NCBI RefSeq assembly: GCF_009936375.1
Contig: NZ_AP022334.1
Location: 186,001-250,000, forward strand
Reading direction: 5' to 3'
Source: Methylosinus sp. C49
GTDB taxonomy: Bacteria; Pseudomonadota; Alphaproteobacteria; Rhizobiales; Beijerinckiaceae
Length of the DNA stretch: 64,000 nt
The position numbers and the translations under genes were made by a program. The notes beneath the pieces are model-generated. The model saw nothing but the letters and a program-made list of their open reading frames with translations. It was not told the origin of the DNA and searched no databases. Of the stretch, positions 32,454-40,641 are shown piece by piece. Within the stretch, counting starts at the first letter, position 1, and the number at the start of each line of letters is the position of its first letter.

Positions 32454-33464
32454 ATGACGCCGAGCTTCGATCCCGCCAGACTCGCAGAGCTTCCTGCCGA
32501 TCTGCGCGCCGATCTGCGCGCATTGTTCGAAGCTCAGCGCGCCATGCTCGAAGCCGAACGCATCCGCGCCGATCATGAGCTCGCCGCGCGCCTTCACATC
32601 GAGAGCGAGCTTGCGGCGTCGAAGGAGACCGTCGAACGTCTGCAATTGCTCGTCAAGGAATATGAACGCGCGCGTTTCGGCAAGCGTTCGGAGAAGCTCG
32701 ATCCCGATCAGTTGCAGCTCGTTCTGGAGGATATCGAGATCGCCATCGCCGAAGTCCAGGAGCGCGAGGACGATCGCGCGCGCCGCTCGGGGCGCCCGGC
32801 GACGAGCGAGCGCGCCGGCCGCGCCGCGCGCGCCTTTCCTGCTCATCTGCCGCGCGTCGAGCGTGTGATCGAGCCAGAGAGCCTCGCCTGTCCTTGCGGC
32901 TGCGGCCTGATGGTTCGGATCGGCGAGGACCGCTCCAGCCGCCTCGACGTGACGCCGGCGCAATATTGCGTCATCGAGACCGTGCGGCCCCGCTACGCTT
33001 GTCCGAATGGATGCGCGGGCGTCGCCCAGGCGCCGGCTCCCGCGCATCTGATCGAGGGCGGCGTCCCCACCGAGGCGCTGCTGGCGCAAGTGGCGGTCGC
33101 CAAGTTCAGCGAGCACATGCCGCTCTACCGTCAATCACAGGTCTTCGCGCGCCACGGGATCATGCTCGACCGCGCCGTTCTGGCTGATTGGATGGGAACG
33201 ACGGCCTTCCACCTCGCGCCGATCGTCGAGCGCATGAGCGCACTGATGAAGCTGTCTGGCCGTCTATTCATGGACGAGACTCGGGCGCCGGTTCTCGATC
33301 CCGGCCGCGGCCGGACCAAGACGGGCTATCTCTGGGCCGTTCTGCGCGACGACCGCGGCCATGGCGGCGCCGATCCGCCGATCGTGGTCTATCATTACGC
33401 GCCGGGGCGCAGCGGCGAGGGTTGTGTCGCAAATTTTGTCTACGGAAGCGACGCCGGCTTGTGA
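32454..33464 (+). pseudogene. tnpC: IS66 TnpC, truncated by IS6 (copy C)
   Basis: It has the N-terminal leucine-rich coiled region (RLQLLVKEYERARFGKRSEK), the zinc-finger-like CPCGCG ... CPNGC, the HMPLYRQSQVFARHGIMLDR block and the first catalytic region FMDETRAPVLDPGRGRTKTG. It runs into the IS6-type terminal repeat at about 33418 (GGGTTGTGTCGCAAATTTTG). The second catalytic Asp and Glu are lost, so IS66-C cannot transpose itself. Confidence 0.85.
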
Positions 33465-34223
33465 GAGTGACACGGCTCACGCCGCGAGGGCATAGAACTG
33501 CTGCGCAGGACGCAATTCGCCCCTGGTCTGCAACTGGTCCTTTCGGATCATATGCATGAGCTCGATCCCAGAGAGTGTCGCAGCAGCCGAGCGAAATGAT
33601 TTGAAACCCAACATCGGCCGCGTCACTCGCTTCACCGCTCGATAGTCCTGCTCGACGATATTATTGAGATATTTGATGCGGCGGATTTCGATGTCCGCTT
33701 CATGCTCCACATTGTAGCTTTCGATCGCCGCCGTGTTTGCGCCGCTCTTGTCGATCGTGATCTTCTCCGGCTTGCCATGCTGGCCGATCGCCTTGCGTAA
33801 GAAGCGCAACGCGGCTTTGCGGTCCCTCTTGGCGGTCAACAGAAAGTCGACTGTCGCGCCTGCCTTATCGACGGCCCGATAGAGATATTTCCAGCAGCCT
33901 TTGACTTTCACGTAGGTCTCATCGAGACGCCAGCTGGATCCGATCGCGCGCTTGCGAGCACGGAACTGTTTCTCCAGCAAAGGCGCATACTTAACGACCC
34001 AGCGGTTGAGAGTGGAATGGTCGACTTCGACGCCTCGCTCTTCCATCATTTCCTCGAGTTGACGATAGCTCATCGGATACGCCACATACCAGCGGACGCC
34101 CCACAAGATCACGTCGCGTTCAAAATGGCTGCCCTTGAAATCGATCATTGCACTATTCCGCCTGCCCACCGCCCGGCGATCATAGCCCCGACCGACCCGC
34201 AAGAAAAATTCGCGACAGAGCCG
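33418..34223 (-). mobile_element. IS6-family element, complete (~0.8 kb)
   Basis: Imperfect terminal repeats are GGGTTGTGTCGCAAATTTTG at 33418 and the inverse of GGCTCTGTCGCGAATTTTTC at 34204-34223. One complete transposase gene lies between. Partial copies of the same element are at 9843 and 49262, giving targets for homologous recombination and IS6-style cointegrates. Confidence 0.8.
33477..34148 (-). CDS. IS6-family DDE transposase
   Basis: 223 residues from ATG 34146-34148 (MIDFKGSHFERDVILWGVRW). It shows an HTH region (MMEERGVEVDHSTLNRWV), catalytic D in WRLDETYVKVKG, D in KITIDKSGAN and E in NNIVEQDYRAVK. Complete. The only intact IS6 transposase in the window. Confidence 0.92.
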   Translation of the reverse strand: MIDFKGSHFERDVILWGVRWYVAYPMSYRQLEEMMEERGVEVDHSTLNRWVVKYAPLLEKQFRARKRAIGSSWRLDETYVKVKGCWKYLYRAVDKAGATVDFLLTAKRDRKAALRFLRKAIGQHGKPEKITIDKSGANTAAIESYNVEHEADIEIRRIKYLNNIVEQDYRAVKRVTRPMLGFKSFRSAAATLSGIELMHMIRKDQLQTRGELRPAQQFYALAA

Positions 34224-34284
34224 GAAAGGGTGCGCGCCTCGCGCCGCAGTCGTCGCATCGCTCGACATAACCGCCGAACTGGCA

Positions 34285-34690
34285 CACGCCCATCGTCGGC
34301 GCCTGTCGGACGCCGGCGGACGGCCACGCCGAGCGCATCGCGGTAATTCACCTGATCGAGTCGCACGCCGATTGGCCGAGGACCATCACACTGGGCGCCG
34401 ACAAGGCCTATGACGCCGACGATTTCGTCAACGAATTGCGCACGATGAAGGTCACGCCGCATGCCGTACAAAACAACAACGGGCGCGCCTCGGCGATCGA
34501 CGGCCGCACGACGCGCCATGTGGGCTACGCCGTCAGCCAGCGCATCCGCAAAAAGATCGAAGAAGGCTTTGACTGGATCAAGACCGTCGCCGGATAGGAG
34601 CAGACGCGCTTCCGAGGCTGAGAACGGGTCGCTTCGCCTCGGCGGCCTACAATCTGGTGCGATTGCCGAAACGGATGGCGATGGCGGATC
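34285..34690 (+). pseudogene. IS5-type transposase 3' remnant
   Basis: The frame GACRTPADGHAERIAVIHLI, TLGADKAYDADDFVNELRTM, NNNGRASAIDGRTTRHVGYA and RIRKKIEEGFDWIKTVAG corresponds to the C-terminal half of the transposase at 47818. The tail AAYNLVRLPKRMA is in a shifted frame. It lacks the first half and is frame-broken. Confidence 0.8.
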
Positions 34691-35420
34691 GTCGAGGCCG
34701 ACCTCTGGGATCGCGACGATCTCGACCTCTGCGGGCAAGCGGGATCGTCATCGGCGTCGACGGACGTGGCGAAAACGCCTTCGGCGCAATGCAGGCGACC
34801 CTCAACCTCGAATACGCTCCGACCTCGATCGCTTTCACATGGATCGGCTTCGACGAAATGGATGAAGTCTCCGGCCAAGTTCTATGAGATCACGGAAGCC
34901 GAACGCTCGAAACAGATTCCAGCACACGCCGAAAACAAACGTCGCACCGTCGAACGGCGGAATTCGCAAAATTCGCATTACTCGCTACCCTGGCTCGATT
35001 GCGTCTCACCATGCTGACAAACCTGCACGTGACATTCGTAACCGGCGACGAAAAACAGCTTGAAACGGCGCCTCGAGTAGGGCAGTAGAAATACGCTGGG
35101 TCCGGCTCGCATGTCGGCGTCGGCCGCGAGGAAGTCGTGTCGTGTCATGAAATATATCGCGATTAAATAATTCCCACCGCTTTCGATTGAGCAAGAATGA
35201 CTTGCCTTCCTGACATCTCTGGCGACCTTGCTAGACGCCTCGGCGCTTCCGCGCTGGCGCATCCGGTCGCTTCTACTCTGATGCAATCGATGGCGTCCTC
35301 GCATCGCCTCATCGCGGTCTGTCCGAGTGGGCGTTCGATCAAAGTGTCGGCGTTCCTCCCTTGCGTCGCGTCCGGCGCGGATAGCGCAGGATTCGGCGTT
35401 TCGATTCGACTGCGGCGTTC
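34691..35420. other. Intergenic upstream of secretion operon
   Basis: About 700 bp without a convincing gene. The first ~200 bp (frame 34657-34887, ...TSIAFTWIGFDEMDEVSG) read like the end of some lost protein of unknown type. Around 35140-35190 the DNA is AT-rich (AAATATATCGCGATTAAATAA), a plausible promoter site for the secretion genes at 35421. Confidence 0.4.
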
Positions 35421-37583
35421 ATGAACGAGACTCTCCGGCCCGGGGCCGCAGCCGTCAGCGTCGACTCCGGCCTTTCGGCCCTATGCGGCGTCGCCGCCTA
35501 TTACCGGATCGTGGCGGATCCGGCGCATATTCGCCGAGAGCTCGCGTTGCGCGACGGGCCGGTGAGTTCTCAGGATATCGTGCGCGCGGCCCTTCTGATT
35601 GGCCTCAAGGCGCGCATCATCGCCGATCCCGACAAGAACCGCATCGGCGCTCTACCGGCGCCGTCGATCGCCCGAATGCACGATGGCTCGTTCCAGGTGC
35701 TCGGCGGGCGGCTCCCCTCCGGCAACTATCGGCTCGTCGATCCCATCACCCGCATCGACCGCGAGCTGCCGCTCGAACGGCTCGTCGAGGAGATGGGCGG
35801 CGAGGCGATCCTCGTCTCCCGTAAACTCGGTGGCGCCGGTGTCGATCCGCAGACATTCGGCTTCAAGTGGTTCCTGCCCTCCATCTGGCGCTACCGGCGC
35901 CCGCTCGCGCACGTGATCGCCGCCTCCTTCGTCGTCCAGATCTTCGCGCTCGTGACGCCGCTGTTCTTCCAGGTGGTGATTGACAAGGTGCTCAGCCACA
36001 AAGGCTACGACACGCTCTTCGTCCTCGTCGGCGGCCTCGCCGTCATCGGCCTGTTCGACGTCGTCCTGCAATATCTGCGCAGCTATGCGCTGTCGCACAC
36101 GACCAACAGGATCGACGTCGAACTCGGCCGACGCCTGTTCTTTCATCTCTTCCGCTTGCCGATGAGCTATTTCGAGACCCGCTCGGCCGGACAGACCGTC
36201 GCGCGCGTTCGCGAGCTCGAGACCATCCGCTCCTTCCTCACCGGACAGGGATTGTTCTCGGCGCTCGATATCTTCTTCACCATTGTCTTCATCATCGTCC
36301 TCTTCGCTTATTCGTGGAAGCTGACGCTGATCGTGCTGCTCTCGATCCCGCTCTATCTGCTCATCGCGCAATTGGTTCGCCCGGCGCTTCGCGAGCTGAT
36401 CAAGGAAAAGTTCAATCGCGGAGCCGAAAGCCAGCAGATGCTCGTCGAGGCGATCGTTGGCGTGCAGACCATCAAGGCGGCGGCCGTCGAGCCGACCATG
36501 CAGGCGCAATGGGAGGAGAAGCTCGCCGCCTATGTCTCCTGCTCCTTCGACGCGGGGCTGGTCGGCGCGGGCGGGCAGAGCGCGATTCAATATGTGAGCA
36601 AGCTGACCAGTGCGGCGCTGCTGCTGTTCGGCGCCAAGGCGGTGATAGACGGCGAGCTGTCGGTCGGAGAGCTGGTCGCCTTCAACATGATCTCGGGACA
36701 GGTCGCCCAGCCAATCCTGCGGCTGTCGCAGATCTGGCAGGACTTCCAGCAGGTGCAGATTTCCATCGATCGGCTCGGCGACATTCTCAATATGCCGACC
36801 GAGCCGCTGAATGTCGCGCACTGCCAACTGCCGCGGGCCAAAGGCGCGATCGAGATGCGCAATGTCGCCTTCCGCTATCGTCCCGGCGCGCCGGAGGCGC
36901 TCAAGAATGTCTCGTTATCGATCCGACCGGGCGAGGTCGTCGGCGTCGTCGGACGCTCGGGCTCGGGAAAATCGACGCTCACCAAGCTCATTCAGCGCTT
37001 CTATCTGCCCGAGGAAGGACAGGTGCTGGTCGATGGCGTCGATCTCTCCCAGGTGAGCCCGGCTTGGCTGCGCGCGCAGATCGGCGTCGTGCTGCAAGAA
37101 AATCTTCTGTTCAACCGCTCGATCCACGACAATATCGCGCTCTCCAACCCCGCCATGTCGCGCGCGCAGGTGATGGCCGTGGCGCGGCTCGCCGGCGCCG
37201 ACGAGTTCGTCGGCAAGCTGCCGCGGGGCTATGATACGGTGATCGAGGAGCGCGGAGCCAATCTTTCGGGTGGCCAGCGGCAGCGTATCGCCATCGCCCG
37301 CGCGCTCGCCATGAATCCGCCGATCCTCATCTTCGACGAGGCGACCAGCGCGCTCGATTACGAGAGCGAGCGCGTGATCCAGAAAAACATGTTCGAGATC
37401 GTCAAAGGCCGCACTGTCATCATCATCGCCCATCGGCTTCAAGCGGTGCGTCCCTGCGATAAGATCATCGGCATGCACGAAGGACGTATCATCGAGGTCG
37501 GAACGCATGACGAGCTGCTCGCGAAAAAAGGCGTCTATGCGCATCTTTGGGCGTTGCAGAACGATCTGACGAGGGCGGGATGA
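35421..37583 (+). CDS. Type I secretion ABC exporter (HlyB-type)
   Basis: 720 residues: an N-terminal C39 peptidase-like domain (~1-130) whose catalytic Cys position is not conserved (SGLSALCGVAAYYRI), hence a docking domain as in HlyB; a six-helix exporter domain (~150-440); and an ATPase domain with Walker A GRSGSGKST (511-519), signature LSGGQRQRIA (~615) and Walker B ILIFDEATSALD (~635). It should export C-terminal-signal RTX proteins across the inner membrane. It overlaps the next gene by ATGA. The likely substrate is the convergent 2110-residue protein. Confidence 0.92.
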   Translation: MNETLRPGAAAVSVDSGLSALCGVAAYYRIVADPAHIRRELALRDGPVSSQDIVRAALLIGLKARIIADPDKNRIGALPAPSIARMHDGSFQVLGGRLPSGNYRLVDPITRIDRELPLERLVEEMGGEAILVSRKLGGAGVDPQTFGFKWFLPSIWRYRRPLAHVIAASFVVQIFALVTPLFFQVVIDKVLSHKGYDTLFVLVGGLAVIGLFDVVLQYLRSYALSHTTNRIDVELGRRLFFHLFRLPMSYFETRSAGQTVARVRELETIRSFLTGQGLFSALDIFFTIVFIIVLFAYSWKLTLIVLLSIPLYLLIAQLVRPALRELIKEKFNRGAESQQMLVEAIVGVQTIKAAAVEPTMQAQWEEKLAAYVSCSFDAGLVGAGGQSAIQYVSKLTSAALLLFGAKAVIDGELSVGELVAFNMISGQVAQPILRLSQIWQDFQQVQISIDRLGDILNMPTEPLNVAHCQLPRAKGAIEMRNVAFRYRPGAPEALKNVSLSIRPGEVVGVVGRSGSGKSTLTKLIQRFYLPEEGQVLVDGVDLSQVSPAWLRAQIGVVLQENLLFNRSIHDNIALSNPAMSRAQVMAVARLAGADEFVGKLPRGYDTVIEERGANLSGGQRQRIAIARALAMNPPILIFDEATSALDYESERVIQKNMFEIVKGRTVIIIAHRLQAVRPCDKIIGMHEGRIIEVGTHDELLAKKGVYAHLWALQNDLTRAG

Positions 37584-39034
37584 CGATCTGGAGCCGCTTC
37601 GCCGACAAGCAGAGAGACGCGGTTCGACAACGCATGACGCGCTCCGATCAGGAATTCCTCCCGGCGGCGCTCGCCATTCTGGAGACCCCGCCTTCGCCGA
37701 TTCAGATCGGCTTGTTGTGGAGCATCTGTCTGCTGGCGGTTTTCGCGATCGGTTGGAGCTATTTCGGCGAGATCGACATATTGGCGACGGCCCAAGGAAA
37801 AATCCAGCCGTCCGGTCGCGTGAAGACCGTGCAGTCTCTAGAGATCGGCAAGGTCGCCGTCGTCCACGCAGAGAACGGGCGGCATGTCGCGGCTGGAGAC
37901 GTTCTGGTCGAGCTCGATCCGACCGAGGCCGCGGCGGATGAGACATCGTCAAAGGCGGTGCTCACCGCCTTTCGCGCCGAGTGGCTGCGGCGCAAGGCCG
38001 CTATCGCCGCAGCGGAGCGACGCGAGGTCGCGCAGGCGCAAAGGATCGACTGGTTTGACGATATTCCGATCGACACGCGCCGACGCGAGCAGAGAGTTCT
38101 CGAGGGCGATTTGTCGCAATTGCGATCCTCGGCGCAGAGCTTCGAGGCTCAGATCGTCGAGAAGCATGCCGAAGAAAAGCGCCTCGAGAATACGATCGTC
38201 GCGCAGGAGCTTCTCGTCGAGACGTTGCGGAAGCGCGTGGACATGCGGGCGGCGCTGGTCGCGCGCAAGGCGATCGCGCCGGCGAGCCTTCTCGATGCGC
38301 AGGAGACGCTCCAGAATCAGCAGACGGCGCTGGCGACGCAGAAGGGCCAGCTTCTCGAGGCGCGCGCCAATGTCGACGTTCTCACGAAGGAGCGCGAGAA
38401 GGCGTTCGAGAGCTTCATCGCCGATAATGCCCAGAAATTCGCGGAAGCCGGGCGTCAGGTCGACGATCTCGAACAGAAGGCGTCGAAGGCCCATGCAAAG
38501 ACCGATCATATGACACTCATCAGTCCGATCGCCGGCACGGTCCTCGGCCTCTCCATCACATCGAAGCACCAGGTCGTCTCGCCGGGCGAGGAGCTCATGC
38601 GCATCGTCCCGGACGACGCCGGCCTCGAGATCGAATGCTATGCGGAGAACAAGGACGTCGGCTTCATCCAGGCGGGTCAAAAGGCGGTGATCAAGATCGA
38701 GTCTTTTCCTTTCACGCGCTACGGCTCTCTCGACGGCGCCGTCTCCCGCGTGGCGCGGGACGCCATTCCGGAGCCGGACGCGCAGGCGGCGGAAGCCAAT
38801 CCGGCCAAATCCCAGAAGACGAGCTATTTCGGCGGCGCGCAGCGCGTGCAGAATCTGGTGTTTCCGGTGACGGTGGCTCCCGAGAGGCGGTTCATGAGCG
38901 TGGATGGCGTAGATATTCCCCTCTCGCCGGGAATGTCCGTGTCGGTCGAAATCAGGACCGGCAAGCGGCGCATTCTCGAATATTTGTTCTCGCCGCTGGT
39001 CGAGACCGCGTCGCGGGCATTGCGTGAGAGATGA
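37580..39034 (+). CDS. Type I secretion periplasmic adaptor (HlyD-type)
   Basis: 484 residues, start ATG 37580 inside the exporter stop (ATGA). One inner-membrane helix (IGLLWSICLLAVFAIGWSYF, 43-62), a biotinyl-lipoyl half-motif around GKIQPSGRVKTVQSLEIGKV, a long alpha-hairpin coiled coil (~130-300; LENTIVAQELLVETLRKRVD), the second lipoyl half (LISPIAGTVLGLSI) and a C-terminal beta-barrel. It bridges the exporter to TolC. The HlyD signature near the C-terminus is recognisable. Confidence 0.92.
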   Translation: MTIWSRFADKQRDAVRQRMTRSDQEFLPAALAILETPPSPIQIGLLWSICLLAVFAIGWSYFGEIDILATAQGKIQPSGRVKTVQSLEIGKVAVVHAENGRHVAAGDVLVELDPTEAAADETSSKAVLTAFRAEWLRRKAAIAAAERREVAQAQRIDWFDDIPIDTRRREQRVLEGDLSQLRSSAQSFEAQIVEKHAEEKRLENTIVAQELLVETLRKRVDMRAALVARKAIAPASLLDAQETLQNQQTALATQKGQLLEARANVDVLTKEREKAFESFIADNAQKFAEAGRQVDDLEQKASKAHAKTDHMTLISPIAGTVLGLSITSKHQVVSPGEELMRIVPDDAGLEIECYAENKDVGFIQAGQKAVIKIESFPFTRYGSLDGAVSRVARDAIPEPDAQAAEANPAKSQKTSYFGGAQRVQNLVFPVTVAPERRFMSVDGVDIPLSPGMSVSVEIRTGKRRILEYLFSPLVETASRALRER

Positions 39035-39097
39035 CGAGGAGGCGTCGACCCCGACGGGGTCTTCGTCGAGTGCGGCTAATATCGAGAGCGTTGCGTG

Positions 39098-40558
39098 ATG
39101 GCGTTTCGAAATTTGGTCCGATGTGCGGCGTCGGACGTCTGTGCTAGTGGAGTTCCGTCCGGGCGAGCCCTCTTGCTCGGCGCGGCTCTGATCGCCTCGC
39201 TCACCGGCCGCGAGGCGCGGGCGGAAACCATGGAGTCGGCGCTGGCCAAGGCCTATGTCGGCAATCCCGATCTCAACCAGCAGCGGGCCAATGTGTGGGT
39301 GCGCGACGAGGATGTCGCCAAAGCGGCCGGAGGCATGCGGCCGAAGATCAACGCCTCCGTCAATGGCGGTCCACAATTCAATCGGCTGCGCCAGCCGGCG
39401 GGTCGCAACAGTTCCAACGAGCGGCTCTACAGCATAGAGCAGACGATCGGCGAGCCGCGCGCCGCGGCCTTCGCGTTGTCGCAGCCGCTGTTCGATGGAT
39501 GGCGCACGGATAATTCTGTCCGCCAGGCCGAGTCCAGCGTGTTCGCCGCACGAGCGACGATGCGGCTCACAGAGCAGACGACGCTCCAGAACGGCGCGAC
39601 AGCCTATATGAATGTGTTGCGCGACACAGCCGTTCTCGATCTACGCCGGAACAATATTGCCGTTCTGAAAGAGCAATTGCGGGTGACGCGGCAGAGGCAG
39701 GAACTCGGCGAGCTGAGCCCGACCGATGTGGCGCAGGCGCAAGCCGCGCTCGCCCACGCGGAAATGGAATTGAATTCCGCTCAGGCCGGGCTCGAGGCCA
39801 GCGCCGCCAATTTCCGTCAGGTGATCGGCGTCGAGCCGCATCATTTGGAGCCGGCGGCGACGATCGAGCATTTGCTACCGAAATCTTCGAGCGAGGCGAT
39901 CGAAATCGCGCTCGCCGAGCATCCGAGCATCGTTGGGGCGCAGCATCAGGTCGACGCCGCCGAGTCGGCGGTGAAAGTCGGCGAAGGGGCCCTCCTCCCG
40001 ACCGTCTCGGCGAACCTGCAAGTCAATCAACAATATGAATCCTTCTTCGGCATTCCGGGCACGCGCCAGTTCACAGCGCAGGTGAGCGGCGCGCTGAACG
40101 TGCCGATTTATCAGGGCGGCGTCGAATATGCGTCGATCCGCCAGGCCAAGGCGCAATTGCGTCAAGCACGTTTCAACGCCGACCTGCAGCGCGATGCGGC
40201 GCGCGCGGCGGTCGTCTCTAGCTTCAGCCAGTTGAAGACGGCGATCGGCTCGATCACCGCGGGGCGGGTCGCGGCGAAGGCGGCGGAGGTGGCGCTGAAG
40301 GGCGTGCGAGACGAGGCGCAATTGGGCCAGCGCACCACGCTCGACGTGCTCAACGCCCAGCAGGCGCTACTCAATGCGCGCGTCGATCTGGTGACGGCGC
40401 AACGCGACCGCATCGTCGCCGCCTACGCCGCCCTGGCCGCGCTCGGTCGCCTATCGGCCGAGCGCCTGCGGTTGGAGACGACGATCTACGACCCCGCACC
40501 CCATCTCGAAGAGAGCCGCGGCAAATGGTTCGGGCTGGACGGTCCGGGAGAAAAATAG
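39098..40558 (+). CDS. TolC-type outer membrane efflux/secretion channel
   Basis: 486 residues from ATG 39098 (GTG 39095 is an alternative). The signal peptide is LLLGAALIASLTGREARA, with probable cleavage after residue 42. It has the duplicated TolC structural repeats (ESALAKAYVGNPDLNQQRAN; GELSPTDVAQAQAALAHAE; LGQRTTLDVLNAQQALLNAR). It forms the outer-membrane channel-tunnel of the type I system. It is the third gene of the operon, 63 bp after the adaptor, and is followed by a strong hairpin terminator. Confidence 0.92.
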   Translation: MAFRNLVRCAASDVCASGVPSGRALLLGAALIASLTGREARAETMESALAKAYVGNPDLNQQRANVWVRDEDVAKAAGGMRPKINASVNGGPQFNRLRQPAGRNSSNERLYSIEQTIGEPRAAAFALSQPLFDGWRTDNSVRQAESSVFAARATMRLTEQTTLQNGATAYMNVLRDTAVLDLRRNNIAVLKEQLRVTRQRQELGELSPTDVAQAQAALAHAEMELNSAQAGLEASAANFRQVIGVEPHHLEPAATIEHLLPKSSSEAIEIALAEHPSIVGAQHQVDAAESAVKVGEGALLPTVSANLQVNQQYESFFGIPGTRQFTAQVSGALNVPIYQGGVEYASIRQAKAQLRQARFNADLQRDAARAAVVSSFSQLKTAIGSITAGRVAAKAAEVALKGVRDEAQLGQRTTLDVLNAQQALLNARVDLVTAQRDRIVAAYAALAALGRLSAERLRLETTIYDPAPHLEESRGKWFGLDGPGEK

Positions 40559-40596
40559 CACAGAGCGCGCTCCGCTTTCGCGAAGCGCGCTCTGTG
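40559..40596. terminator. Bidirectional hairpin terminator
   Basis: CACAGAGCGCGCT (40559-40571) and its exact inverse AGCGCGCTCTGTG (40584-40596) form a 13-bp GC-rich stem with a 12-base loop. It lies between the convergent tolC-like gene and the RTX protease gene and can serve both. No long T tract follows. Confidence 0.75.
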
Positions 40597-40641
40597 TAAT
40601 GAGTGATCCAGTCCCGACGCCACGCCCGTCGAGGCGTCTCG

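Larger units (their letters stand above)
31554..33417 (+). mobile_element. IS66-C, left part with tnpA, tnpB and partial tnpC
   Basis: The left end GTAAGCGCCGTTGCGACCCC is inserted in the tnpC tail of IS66-B. Gene order is tnpA-tnpB-tnpC with the usual overlap. The IS6-type element at 33418 removes the 3' end. Close to IS66-A in sequence. Confidence 0.85.

Noticed and set aside
34978-35304. Minus-strand frame before the secretion operon
   Set aside because: No homology, no ribosome site, lies in the probable promoter region.
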